64,000 nt of DNA from Neurospora intermedia (Eukaryota; Ascomycota; Sordariomycetes; Sordariales; Sordariaceae), in the NCBI GenBank assembly GCA_037102815.1, contig BTPP01000008.1, positions 806,001-870,000 of the forward strand, written 5' to 3'. The notes beneath the pieces are model-generated. The model saw nothing but the letters and a program-made list of their open reading frames with translations. It had not been told where the DNA came from and ran no database searches. This document shows positions 1 through 12,652 of this stretch, in pieces; position 1 is the first letter of the stretch, and every line of letters begins with the position of its first letter. The position numbers were made by a program, and so were the translations under genes.

Positions 1-1144
1 GCGAAGAGTCATTGCGAAAGAGGACAAGCTAACTTTTGGTAGCCAGATGGGTTTGGCCTCGATCGCCGACTCCGTTCTCGAACCTCTTGCGGGCCTGACC
101 CCGATCCCTGTCGTGGAAAAAGATGTTCCATTCGTACCCAGAGATCCGAGCCTTAAACTATTTTTGGGAAACAATCAGCTGTCGAGGTTTCCTAGCGCTC
201 TCCTCGACCTCCAGCACCTAACCGTACTCAGCCTTCGAAACAACAAGCTGGCCGAACTGCCGCCCGCCATTGCAAAGCTGAAGAACCTGACAACCCTCAA
301 CATCGCCAACAATCGGTTACGCCATTTACCAGGAGAGCTGATAGACCTAATGGAGAGTGCCATTGGGTTTCACACTCTGAATATCCATCCTAATCCTTTT
401 TTTCAACCAAAAGACCGGCGATACTTCTTGGACGATGACTTGATCCAACACAAGTACGAATATCGCACAAGAGGGAGTGGGATTCACGGATTCTTGGTAG
501 ATCGGGACCGGGGCGAAAACTTCACACTCTACACTACGGCGTTACGAGCCCGCACACCGGTTCAATTCTCCAACAGTGCCGGCCACGTTCTCAGCAAGTT
601 CATTTTCCCCGAGAAAACTCAGCGTCTCACGGATAGTTCGAAGCAGCTTGAAACAGAAGACTTTGGATCGTTGGCCATACCGCAAACAGTCAAGCAACAT
701 CTTGGATCTTTGGGGGATTCGAAACGGTCTTTTCAACCTAAAGGCCCATCATCGCTCCTCGCGACAGCAATGCGAGTTGCCGCACGGTCCAAGGACGCAG
801 ACTCACTACCCGATTTACTAAGAAGCGACGGATGCCCGTCACATCTTGCTGATCCGCTGGAGCGTGCCATTGTCGTGGATAAAATGGGTGGCCAGCATTG
901 CACGGTTTGCAAGCGGGAGACACTCTGTCCGGTAACTGAGTGGATCGAGTTTCGCGAGATTCGGAGCACGACCGTTGAAAAAACGACAAGTGCTGAAGGT
1001 ACAACAAAAGCGCGCATTCGACACAGGAATATCAGCGGGCGCGAAGACGAGGCATGGGTGCCTTTCCTTCGAAGAGGATGTTCTTGGGCTTGTACACCCA
1101 ACGTTCTAGATTCTTCGGATGTAACACCTCATACAATGCTTTAA
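1..1144 (+). CDS. Leucine-rich-repeat protein with C-terminal cysteine cluster (5' partial)
   Basis: The reading frame is open from base 2, so the gene begins upstream of the window; the first Met is at 47 but is probably internal. About three leucine-rich repeats of the LxxLxLxxNxL type lie at residues 35-100 counted from that Met, with cores such as LSLRNNKL and LNIANNRL. A long middle part without a recognisable domain follows. Near the C-terminus sits a cysteine-rich patch (HCTVCKRETLC, then CSWAC about 60 residues later) that could bind zinc. Fungal LRR proteins of this layout are conserved but poorly characterised, and a protein-interaction role is inferred only from the repeats. The stop is at 1142-1144 and no intron is needed. 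Confidence 0.8.
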   Translation, partial: RRVIAKEDKLTFGSQMGLASIADSVLEPLAGLTPIPVVEKDVPFVPRDPSLKLFLGNNQLSRFPSALLDLQHLTVLSLRNNKLAELPPAIAKLKNLTTLNIANNRLRHLPGELIDLMESAIGFHTLNIHPNPFFQPKDRRYFLDDDLIQHKYEYRTRGSGIHGFLVDRDRGENFTLYTTALRARTPVQFSNSAGHVLSKFIFPEKTQRLTDSSKQLETEDFGSLAIPQTVKQHLGSLGDSKRSFQPKGPSSLLATAMRVAARSKDADSLPDLLRSDGCPSHLADPLERAIVVDKMGGQHCTVCKRETLCPVTEWIEFREIRSTTVEKTTSAEGTTKARIRHRNISGREDEAWVPFLRRGCSWACTPNVLDSSDVTPHTML

Positions 1145-1909
1145 GGTGTCTATTTGAATTTCTGAACGAGTGGTCAATGTTATCGGTCATTGGAGTTAGG
1201 TTCTTGATTTATTGTATCTGTGGTTTGTGTCGGCATTGCTAGGCGTATGGCGAACTTTTACGAACTAACTCAGTTTACCTTAGGCAGTGGCTAGCAACCA
1301 AGTTGTCTGTGGCTTAGGATCATTAAATCTGCTGGTCTCGGACGGTCTATATTAGACTTCTAGGAGGGTAAATCTCTCACAGCGCGTCAGCAACGAACCC
1401 AAATATATAACTACCTAGGTAGAAACCATAGATATCGCGGTGCCAGTTACCCTGAACTGAAGCTTCCCTTTCTGGAGCGTGTGAATGTTTATGGAGATCC
1501 ATGCCAAGGATCTGGATGGCGCTCCACCAGTATAACAGCGGGGAGCTCTTGACAGGGGAGCGCCCTTCGGAGTTCTGGGACCCCCGCTTGACGCTTTCAG
1601 GTGCTACGACTCCTACAGGGGAGAGCTAAGGTTGTTTCAACGTCACAATCCGTCTTCTCCCAACATTGAGAGGAGCCCAGCAGCTCCATCCAATTGTCCT
1701 CTCGCGTCATCCGTCTCTTTACACTGGGTCGGTGTTTTTCTGCTGCCCAACTCGAGCTTCTATCAAGCTCCGTCGTCAACACAATCGATTGCTTTTGCCA
1801 AGACACTTTCACGCCACTCAAATGCTAATGGCGATCGCGTTTCCATAACTGCACTTCTCCAACTTATCAATTCCCAATATTCCCGTCCTGGCTACGGAGC
1901 CAAACCGAT
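1145..1909. other. Intergenic: LRR gene 3' flank and EMC1 leader
   Basis: No coding region is supported here. The last 300 bases before the EMC1 ATG are rich in C and T on the plus strand, as is usual for fungal leaders, so most of this stretch is probably EMC1 promoter and 5' UTR. Confidence 0.6.
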
Positions 1910-4889
1910 ATGCACCTCCCGACCCAGCTATCGGCGCTCCTCCTGGTCGCGCTGCCATCTGCGGTGCGTGCCGTCTTCCAGGATGAGGTCGGCCACATCG
2001 ACTACCATTACGAGCTCCTGGGCCTCCCCCAACGCGAAACCACCTTCTTCCACAAGCCGAGGCGAGACGACAAGGCGAGCCTGCTCTATACCCTAAGCGA
2101 CGTTGGCGTGCTCGGCGCCGTCAATCCCAGCAGCGGGGCCGTCCTTTGGCGACAACTGCTCAATGGCACCATCACGGACGGCGGCGGCTTCTTGCGCGCG
2201 GGCGAAGGCCAAAACTGGCTGGCCAGCGCCTACGGCCAGTCGGTACACGCGTGGGACGCCGTAAACGGGAGAAATAAGTTCTGGATGGATTTTGCGGGGG
2301 AGGTCAAGGACCTGGAGGTCATGGAGATGACTGAAAATAACAGGAAGGATATCCTGGCCTTGTTCGACGAGAACGAGTCGACTGTGCTCAGGAGGCTGAG
2401 TGGCAACGACGGAAGGGTTGTGTGGGAATACACGGAGACCTCCGGTGACGTGCCCCTTCAGGTCAGCACCAATGTTGAGAAGGTCTTTGTCATTAGTCTT
2501 CGCGGATCTGCCGGCGCCTACAACATCAAAGTCACCATCCTCGATGCCCTCAGCGGGAAGCGCGAGGATGAGCTGGTGCTTGGAACCAAGGCGGATGTTC
2601 ACGATAAGGACGATGTCATTCTCGTCGGTGCCAACTCTGCGGCTCCTATTATTGCTTGGACCGACGACACTCGTCAACAGCTACGTGTCAGTGTTCTGGG
2701 GCAAAAGACCCGGCAGGAATTCGCTCTGCCCGCCGACACTATCTCCGTCGAAATACATGCTCCCCATATTGTCCAGTCTCAGCCGCATTTCCTGGTGCAC
2801 AGCAAGACCTCTACCGGCCATACTGCTGAGGTGTACCACGTTGATCTTAGGACAAACGTCATCACCAAGGCTTATCAGCTCCCTTTCACTTCTGGACCCG
2901 GCGCCTTCTCCACCAGCTCTAATGGTGCGAATGTCTACTTTACTCGTATTACTGACGAGGAGCTGGTCATTTTCTCGTCTATCTCGGACACCGTGCTTGG
3001 GCGATGGCCCCTGAAGAGTACCGAATCCAGGCTGGTTGCCCTTCATGGAGTCTCCGAGGTTGTGAAGAAGGCCGGCACCGATAGCTATGCCGTCAGGTCG
3101 GCTGCTGTTACAGATATTGACGAATGGATTCTTATCCGCAATGGAGACGTCGTCTGGTCTCGTCCTGAAGGCTTGACTGGAGCTGTTGCGGCCACTTTCG
3201 TGGAGATTCCTGAGAGTGAAAACCTCGCCAAGACTTTGGAACAGGAGGCTCACAGCAACCCTCTCGAGGCTTACATCCATCGCGTCAAGCGTCATCTTGA
3301 AGATCTCCAGTACTTGCCCACGTACCTTAACAACATTCCTACCCGCTTGATGAGCAGTATACTTGGCACTGAGGGCTCTTCCCACGATGTTAAGCTTGCC
3401 CGAGACAGCTTTGGCTTCCATAAGCTCGTTGTTTTGGCTACAAGGCGCGGTATGATCTACGTCCTTGACGCCGGTGACCACGGAAAGATCCTGGCTTCCA
3501 AGAGGGTCTTTGACCTGCCCAAGGGCCAGAAGTGGGCTGTTGCTGGAATCAAGGCGGATGACTCGACGGGCATTGTCACTATCCTTGGAACGAACAACGA
3601 CGAGACAACTGTCAAGATTCTCCCGGGTACCTCGTTCAATATTGAGGTGTTGAGCAAGGGGCCGGAGGACTCTTCTGCGACCCAGAGCGCTGCTCTTCTC
3701 AACACCGTTTCTGGACCTCGTCTCTTCCCCGTTGGTTTGGATGGTGAACTTCAAGGCCTGACCTCCGACATACTCCCTACCCAGGTTGCTGTGGTCCGCG
3801 GCTCCGATAGAGAGTTGAAGGGCGTGGCGATTGCTGACGGAAAGCAAACCGTCTCTTGGACTTTCGTGTTGCCCAAGTCTCAGAGGATTGTCGACATTGC
3901 TGCCCGACCTTCTCATGACGCCGTTGCCTCCATTGGTCGCGTCCTCGGTGACCGAACTGTGAAGTACAAGTACCTTAACCCCAATACCCTTGTTGTTGCC
4001 GCAGTCGATGAGAGTACCAAGATTCCTTCTCTCGTTATCTATCTGCTTGACACGGTCTCCGGACAGATCTTGGCCTCCTCCAAACACGAGGGTGTTGACC
4101 CCAACAAGCACATTGAGTGTGCCATGGCGGAGAACTGGTTCACTTGCACCTACTTTGGTCAGTACCGCCTCAGAGACGGCGCCCAATCTCTCAAGGGATA
4201 CCAGATCGTCGTCTCCGACCTTTACGAGACAGACAAGCCCAACGATAGAGGTGTCCTTGGTGACGCCGAGAACTTCTCCTCTCTTGGGCCCATCGATGCT
4301 CCAGGTGACGTCCCTCTGCCCTCGGTCGTCTCCCAAACCTTCATTCTCAGCGCTCCCATTTCCGCTCTGGAGGTCACGCAGACCAGACAGGGTATCACTT
4401 CTCGCCAGGTACTGGCTTACCTTCCGGAGACTCACGGTATCGTCGGTATCCCGCGCATGGTCCTCGAGCCTCGCCGCCCTGTTGGCCGTGACCCTACCGC
4501 CGCCGAGGCCGAGGAAGGCTTGATCAAGTACCACCCCGCCATTGAGATTGACCCCAAGAGCGTTCACACCCACGAGAGGGACGTAATTGGCGTGCAGAAG
4601 ATCATTGCCGCGCCGGCCGTTGTGGAGAGTACCAGCTTGGTGTTCGCTTATGGCATCGATGTGTTTGGGACGAGGGTAGCGCCGAGCTTCTTATTTGATA
4701 TTCTCGGCAAGGGCTTCAACAAGGTCACTCTTATTGGAACTGTATTGGCGATTACGGCTGGTGTGATGATTTTGAGCCCCATGGTAAGCAAAAACCTTGT
4801 GTGATAAGTGGAAGCGAAAATCAACTAACAGGTTGTCTTTTCAGGTTCGGAGAAAGCAAATCAACGCACTTTGGGGTGCTCCGATGTAA
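1910..4889 (+). CDS. EMC1: ER membrane protein complex subunit 1 (EMC1)
   Basis: EMC1 is the large lumenal subunit of the ER membrane complex, which inserts tail-anchored and multi-pass proteins into the ER membrane. Exons are 1910-4783 and 4845-4889; the 61-bp intron has a GTAAGC donor, a CTAAC branch site at 4825-4829 and a TTTTCAG acceptor. The product is 972 aa. It shows a signal peptide (residues 1-20, ending SAVRA), a long lumenal region consistent with the PQQ-like beta-propeller of the family, and a C-terminal membrane helix (TLIGTVLAITAGVMILSPM). The last exon supplies the basic cytosolic tail VRRKQINALWGAPM. Length and the tail match the family. A 630-codon antisense open frame inside it is a composition shadow. 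Confidence 0.95.
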
Positions 4890-5631
4890 AAGTAGGTTTT
4901 GAAGTTGGTGTATGGCTTCCACTGGAAGGGTTGGCACATTGATTATATGGAAGGATCACACATAAATAGAGGTATGAAACAGAAACGTTTTAATGACATG
5001 AAATTAGCAGTCCATACCTGTTTTGCGACTCAAATAGCTGAGCTCGTAAGTTCCGATTCCTCAATGGCCATTTAGCAGAGCTATGCGACGCTCTTCAGTC
5101 CAGTGTGGGCTAGTGTGTGTAAACATTCATCACATCAATTCTTTTCAATGATTCTTCGCTCTTTGCGCATCTCTCCCTAATTTTTTACAGTCGTCTTTCG
5201 CGACACCTTTCATTGTTCATGCTCTATTACCGCATCCATCATACTATGGAACTCAGCCATGCCAATTCGCTCCTTCTTTACCATATTCTTCATGTTCGGT
5301 CGCTCCTCCCCTCATTAACAATCCTCCATTATCACAGGGATCGAAGCCCTGTCAGGTTCCAACACTACCTCGAACAGAGAACTGGAAGGTCTTTCCCCGA
5401 CGGCGTCCAATACCACTTAAGCTTCCTTGAATACCTTTGTTAACTCTCCAGAGGTAACTGAACCCTTTTTTTTTGTCACCACCCAACATTGACCGCCGCC
5501 TCTTCCCACTATGCTCAGCTTTTGCCCAACGATGATGATCATTCGTTGGATATCTTCGTGAAGCTTGCCCCTGGCTCCTCACAACCCGGCCATGCCAGTC
5601 CGCTATTGCCTAGAATTTTCAAGTTCTGTGA
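4890..5631. other. Intergenic: EMC1 3' flank and pyrimidine-rich leader-like tract
   Basis: No recognisable gene. From about 5150 onward the plus strand becomes C/T-rich (repeated cttc and ctcc runs), which in this window marks 5' leaders. It fits the candidate gene starting at 5632. Confidence 0.4.
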
Positions 5632-6445
5632 ATGACAAGATTTTGCTCGGGCGGAATACTCGGTGACGGTAGTCGCTTGTGTAGTCTGGATTGTCGTCAT
5701 TCTACTCGTTGCTTCTCTGCCGACGAAGAGCGCGAAACGTAAGTAGCACCACGGCGCTTGATTTGACATCACCTGGTTCATCTGTCACACCGCACCATGA
5801 TCACCCATGTATCATCCGAAACAACTCGACGCGGCTTGATAGCCTCTCATCCAGTCATCACGGATACTCCTGCCCGCCTCCTTTCTCGCCTGAACGACCT
5901 TCCTCCTGACCCACTCAGACCGCCTTGCTTACCTCTATGGCATCTAGCAGAGAGAGACGAGCTTCTTCATCTCCCACAGCCTCTTGACTTCTCACTCCCT
6001 AGCTAGGTGTCAAGTCTTCCCGCCTCATGCCGTCTTACTGTCCAATACAGTAAGGGATAGACCAGGGACAAGGAACTGAGTGAACGCTCGACGTCTCGGC
6101 CAAGCTGAAGCCAGACGTGAATACTACACTACCCGTCCTCCATGCCGATTCGACTTTCGAGGCTCCACAAACACCAGCCATTCTAATCACGCCCCTGATC
6201 GTCTAGAATTTCGCCGTCCCGTGGTTTCCGCCGGAGCCACTCAGTCATTAATCCAGACTCTGGGTAACCTTCACGCCCTTCTTCACCGAACAACTGACCA
6301 GTCGAACTGGGAAAGTGAAGCCGACACCTTCCTTTTCGACACCATCCCCGACAAGGCAACCGCACTTGTCAAAACGATGACTCGCGAGTACGCGTTCTTG
6401 AAAAAATTTCTCTCCTTGTTCGCCCCATTGGATAGAGCACTTTGA
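5632..6445 (+). CDS. Candidate spliced orphan gene, hypothetical protein
   Basis: I do not recognise this protein. A consistent three-exon model can be read: 5632-5738, 5980-6049 and 6245-6445 (about 125 aa). Intron 1 has a perfect GTAAGT donor and a polypyrimidine CCCACAG acceptor. Intron 2 has a GTAAGG donor and an ACTCAG acceptor (6257 is an equally good alternative start for exon 3). Phases match at both joins. The last exon has fungal codon preference (C or T in third position) and encodes a plausible amphipathic segment (NLHALLHRTTDQ, then TREYAFLKKFLSLFAPLDRAL in two parts). A pyrimidine-rich leader precedes it. There is no homology support. The alternative is that only the last exon, or nothing, is coding. 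Confidence 0.3.
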
Positions 6446-9400
6446 AACTTCGGGGCCATCGTGGCGATTGTGTGGGGTTGCCACAAGTACTCAACACTTG
6501 GGACTTTCGATTTGGGCAAGTATCGGAGTATGTAGGTGTAAGAGAACGCGTCATACGCGTATACGAAGGTGATCGTGATGGTGAGCTGATAGCGTTGACG
6601 AGTTGGAAGAGCCTGGACAAGAGCAGCACTGCCACATCCTAAGAGCTGCTAAGATGCTAGGCCTTCGATATTACCAAGGACCGAGAAGCTGCTGATCGTG
6701 TTTCCAGTCATAACCGGTGCTTGATCTGAAAGCATGATGGACAGTCATTCTCTCAAGCTAGACGTTCACAGTAAGTGGCAATTATGTTCCAGAGAATCGG
6801 TTTTTACTCAGCTTCATGGTTACACAAACTATTCATGATTTAGCCACGCGGTGGCTGAGTAGAGTGCTCTCCATGTAGTGTATTATGTTACAGTCGGGAG
6901 GTAACGCCACCGCTGCTACGCCATCCCCTTTTCGCCTCTTATAATCGACGCAAATTCAGCATTGATGGTTCAAATACTATGCATTAACCATAATGTTCCC
7001 CGGCGAGCCCGGGTCCTAATTTTCGGTCTATAGTTCAGGAACCGAATTGTTTCGGTAAGTCCGATTGGCTTATATACTAACCGGATGCCATGCATGCCTC
7101 GGCCCGCTATCAGCCTCAATACAGGCGACCTCAGGCATTGAATATGGCCATAGCAAGCATCACCTCAGCTGAATGCGCTCATATCCCAGCTAATAATGTT
7201 CAAGGACCCCGGATTCAGCGTTCTGTACATGATTGCCATTATGGCAGGCGTAAAGGAGTCCTTCTTTTTCCAGCTGAAGCTTTTCAAAGGCTGTACGAAA
7301 AGGAGCACATGACCTGAAAGTTGCGAGACCCTCTCCAGCTTCAAAGTCACGTTTTGAGCCGAGACAATGGCGCCTCGGGTAGATTGCCCTCCATTTCGAC
7401 ATCAACGCCATCGTGTGACCAGAAGCCGTGTTTCCCAGTCAGCCTGGTATCTAGTGTGAGATGCACAGGTTTCGCCGCGATTCGGTGTCGGGACGAGAAA
7501 CAACAAGGCGACCAAGACCTGGAGCTAAGGTGTGGTGGTTCGAAGGTCCCGTCTCGTGGCGGTCTTATTCAGCTCCTGGCAGTTTTATTCGGCTTCTGTC
7601 GGCCAAATAGATCTGGTCGTTCAGGAAAGCAAGACAAAGGTGCGTTGTGAGGCCGGTGTAGGCGCAAATCGGAGTCGAGAAAGGCCTGGAGCAACAAGAC
7701 CGAGATCCCCGTGATCCGCAGGTCCTTAGCGCTGTACCTACAGCGTCATCTCATCAATTAGTCGTGACCAGGAACCTTTCTCCGACAAAAGGCAACTCAT
7801 GTCATCAACTTACTGTCCATTCACGGCCAATGAAGTTTCTTGTGTCATCACTCGTCGGGCAAAGAACGCCTCGACACGTATAGCCTTGCCATGCGTGCGA
7901 TCAACCCGAAGCCCCAGATCTTCCGGCAATCAAGGTAATCCGAACATCCTCCGCGGTATAGCAGGCGAGTGTCTTCATCCAGAGGCCAGTGGTTGGATCA
8001 TAAGGATGTTGAAAATCCCCAAATTCAGGCTACAATACCCTATGTGTTATCGATCCTCGTTGCCAAGGCGTACCATCCCGGCGGCTTAAGCTGACAGGAA
8101 CATATTCGAAGTGCTTAGGGCTGACCCGAAAAAATAAGCTCAAATTAGAATGCCAACAAGCATCTAACGACTCGGTGCCAGTGACCTGGCTCGGGGCAGA
8201 CAAGGCATTCTCCGATTGAGAAAGTATACCTTCCAACCTCCTGTTTTCAATGCCTGATCCGAAAAAAATCGGGTGAGGTAGACGTGGCGCTCGATGTTGA
8301 GTGTATCCGAAAACGTAGTAATTGGTCATTGGTTAGCTGATATACCCTGGCTGTGCCTTGGTTCTAAACAACGTGGTAGAGAGCCGCTTGTCGGATAAGG
8401 GCTTACAGTCTGGTTCTAGTGCCTGCGATGTTGTTAAAGCTTCGAGGTTTTAGTTAGGCGATTTTCTTGTTTTTTTTACTTCCACCGTGTTCTAAGTGCC
8501 ACGTAAACGGCGGTGTGTATATAAGTCATACACAAGCGCCATCCTGAGTGCAGCTCGCTGCCTGCTTGCTACCCTTCAAACTAGCGCACAGGAATCGAGC
8601 CGATTGTTCCCCGGGCAAATAGCAGCAGATGCTAATGCAAGGAGCAAGGAAGCTGGGATCAGCTGAGAACAACGAATTTGGATGGTGCATCAGTACTTGG
8701 ACGCCTTATGCACCAAGACAAGCATATCGAGAGTCAAAGCAAGGCAACTGTCTCTAGTAATGCTGGTTCGGTCGTTGAGTTGCGTATCGCGGGTTGTGGA
8801 GGCGTCCGAGTGAGCAAGGGAGACTTGTGTGTCCAGGTATGTAGAGCATTTGTCTGATTAAGGCTTCGGTGAGAAAAGTCCTAGTTCCTAGACGTGTTGA
8901 TTTCTTGCGATGGCGAGACATCATTCACTCGTTTCGTTCGAATGACTGGAACCCATTCGCAAAGAATTTCGGCGGAAAGTTTTAGCGATTCGTTGTTTAT
9001 CGGTCGGGCAGTCAAGGAAACTGAAAACCCAACGAAGTAGCCCAACAAAGCGCGTATGAAAAGTCGAAGGACCCCAACGAGGCTTTGGCCACGATATAGA
9101 TCCATTGGAATCGACTGTCCTATAAGTGGCCTACTTCAGCTCGAAAGCTGCTGATAGGTATACATTGGACGACGAGAAGCGAGGGCCTGAACATCATTGT
9201 TAGCCTCCTGTTAAACCACTCAACACTTGACTGACCCACTCGCATCAGCCGATTTCTGGCGTTCGATGTACGAAATATATCTTCGACCTTGTCGTGCATG
9301 CTGCCTTTCAAGTTTGACGGAGGTTCGCCGCTGTCAGATCAGGGCGGTCAGGAAAATATGTGAGAATCTCCTGACAAGAGTATGGTGCCCTTTGACAATT

Positions 9401-12400
9401 ACCAGTGTCAGTGAAGAGCAGTGAATCGCATGATCGGGGCCAAAAGGGATAAAATGCTTCGGTTGAATCGACGTCTCCGCCAGCAAGATTTTTATAGGGG
9501 CATGTTCAATTCCGCGGTTTGGCCCCCAACGGAGTGGCCCGTTATGCTCTGTTGATTGACGCTTCTCTTGGAGGATGCCAAGACGTATACCCTACCCACG
9601 CTATCATAAAGTATCGTGAATTTGATCACAATGGATAGCTGCCTGCTCACAGAGTCCGATTGCGGGTGCGTAAAAACGCGAATCGGGTGTCTTGCGTCAT
9701 GATCCTTTTGACCCTTTTTGCCGGTATAACACTCAACCCTGCAAAACCTGGGGTTGCTTGATCGCACACCCATATGTCTCACATCTATATGTACAGTTCT
9801 ACTGCCGCAATAAAGGGACTTCCCGATGTCCATAACGAGAAATTGATCTTCCTCGCATCGCTCCTTTGGGCTGCCCCCGAAGCCCCATAAGGCTGGAGCC
9901 CTTACTTCGGCTTCGTGATGATCTTATCGTTACAATTGAGCGACGATCATCTCTGCCCTTGTGCCTTATGTTTGTGATGGTCTTAACGATGGATAATTGG
10001 CGCAAGAAAGACACTATCTAAAACACCATGCCCGATCGGCGTTCCTACCACATGAATCTCAGGAGGGTTATGATGTGATGGGGCGGCCCTCTTTGTTGCT
10101 GAGAACTCCCGATTTTGGCAAAGGTAATCAATCATACCCAGATCCGAAGTATGACTGATGTTGGAATGAACGTAGAGGTGTATTGCGGCTACTTTATCAC
10201 ATCCCAATGCAAGCAAGCGGCGCTTAGGAGTTTCGGTGAGCCTTGAGTTTTGTCAGCCGCACGTCGGGAATCACTGTGACGGGCAAGATTGGCAGGCTGT
10301 GGCTTGTGATTCAACAGGGCTGACGTCGAAATACCCCTTCAGGAGCGGGAACAATCTTTGTCCACATTCATCGGGCCGGAGCCCATTATTAAGGCATCAG
10401 GATTTGTTGGATAGGCGCGGCCACATGTGACGATACAAACTAACCACGCAACGCCGAAAATTGGCGGCACAACCCGCATTTCCTTCTCAGCTTCACATGA
10501 CCCTGACCTTATCCGATATCAAGACCATGAAAGCGAATGCCTCGCAAACCGGCCGGATTAGGGAGATATCGACAGCCTGCCTGACTTGACCGAAAACCGG
10601 CGGACCTTTAGGCACGGCTGGGAGAAGTGCTGTCTCCGAGAGGGTTCCCTTTCCCCCTTCCTTGTGTTCGCATTAGGTCGCCCTCAGGTTGTGATGTAGT
10701 TTCCTGTTCGATTGTCAGGCAAATAGAACGTAGGGTAGGGACATCGGTATGGATGCCCGAATGCATTGTCTCCTTGTATATGTCATAGCCCGAGTGTTTG
10801 CTCCCCTTAGGCTCCAGCAACACCTCAGATAGAATGTTTGCTGAATAGGGGAAGCTCGCCATCTGTATTGCAAGGCTACCTCAGCTCCATCAGGGATCAA
10901 TGACATTGACAGAGAATTCAAAAAGAAAAGGGCAGCATGAGAGACAGTGTTAGGCTGTTGATTATTTGAGGTGGTGTTGAATTGGCTGGTGGATGATGTT
11001 TGTGAAGATGGCGTACAAGGCTTTCTTGTTTTTGCCGATTCAAAGTCCATAGCCTGGTAATCTGCAACAACGCCTAACAGCCGAATTGTCAAGATCTATT
11101 GTTGAGTAGCAGGCTTCTTCGATTTCGGGTTCTGCAGAATGGGCGATATAGAACGGCTTAGTTGACATCTCGAGGCAGGATTCGGTCACGGCCTGCCTGC
11201 GCGGCTTGAACTGACTTCAAAAGACGCAAGCTGGCACGCTGGCGGACTGTAACACATCATGGTTAGCGCACTAAGTATTCAACGCACTTACACAAGAAGG
11301 CCGACATGTTACCCGACTTTCGGTCAATCATGGGGGAGTACATGAATAAAGAATGATGAGCTAGAGGTATGCGACAACCCTTACCCACCATCCTGGAACC
11401 TAGACTTACATAGTACACGCAGGAAGAAGGCTGGGGGCTACCTGTGGTTGGGAGCAAAAGTTAAACCCCCATGTCAGGTACCTTGCACGGACCACTACAG
11501 CGAAAGCTTCGTGAGCACTGTGTGTTCATCAGCCTAGGCTGTCATGGGGGTTAAACTTACCCATCTCACCATAGTACATCCTTACCTACCCATATGTACA
11601 TATGTACGCCCGAGAGGAGTGGATACCTACGTGTATATCGACCGCTCGAAACTATCGTTTCGTAGTCACCTCGCGGTTCTATCATGTGTTTATATGTCAC
11701 AGGCAAAAGGTGAGCATTGTATGTAGTATAAATCGTCAGGATTAGACACACGGTTCCTGTCTAGCTTTTAATGCACTTTTGCAGACGTGCTATGTACATC
11801 ATTTCAGTGATGTCAAGAAGCGAGATGATTGGTTGAGCAGAGCCTCATGAAGGTAGTGCGCGGACCATCCGGAAGTAGGTACATGTGTAACGCTAGGACT
11901 CAGGTGGGTACCAAGAATGGTTCGCATAAGGCAACCACAACCAATCTAGAATTGATCCAACCAAATCCAAGTTACGGTACCCACAACTTCACCTAGCCTG
12001 CTCACGCTTCAACGAAAGTTCAAGCCCACGCTGAAGACTTCGGTTCGCAAACTCCAGATCCTTTGTGTATCAAAAGCGTGTCCATACATTTGCGACAAAG
12101 GCTGAACATCAATTTCCCCTTTTTTTAAATATGTCTACGGGAAGGCCACTTTGATCTAGGTTCAGAACTTGGATTTGTTGTACCAAGTTGTTCGTTCGCT
12201 ATGTTCGCCAGTACCGCGCGACGCTGATAGACTGTTACCTTACTACACCACTGCTGTCCCGTCCTGTCGCCCAAACTCCTGGCAGTTCGCGTCTCAGCTT
12301 CATGAGGACTACTTACCCTTGCAAAAACACTTATCTCGATTTATTGTCACCCCGCTCTCCTCGACGACAACACCCCCGGCAAGCTCCTTGCGGTCGACTA

Positions 12401-12652
12401 TCCGACCAAAATCGCTCGCAACCATCTTTGTCAGCTTTTGAGCCTCCGTAGGACAACGTGGCTCCTCACAGCATCCTGTATTGATCTCGGCATCAGCGCA
12501 CTGCCGAACCCCTGTTACGCACGGGGCACAAAGTCTCTTGAGGGATTCTGGCGCATCAATCGCAAGTCACTCGCCCCTGTGACTGTTGGTCAGCTTGAGT
12601 CACGTTCACACTTGCACAAGCATACGCCTACAGACAAATCAGACCTCCAGTC
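6446..12652. other. Gene-poor stretch, about 6.2 kb
   Basis: Only short open frames without good starts or recognisable motifs occur on either strand (longest about 125 codons, minus strand near 10715-11092). I see no transposase or reverse-transcriptase motif and no terminal repeat. The last 400 bases (12250-12652) are C/T-rich and are most likely the leader of the EST1-type gene. The rest may be regulatory, decayed or non-coding RNA; nothing in the sequence decides. Confidence 0.5.

Noticed and set aside
2681-4573. 630-codon open frame antisense to EMC1
   Set aside because: It mirrors the EMC1 codon pattern (C-rich third positions leave few antisense stops) and encodes no recognisable domain.
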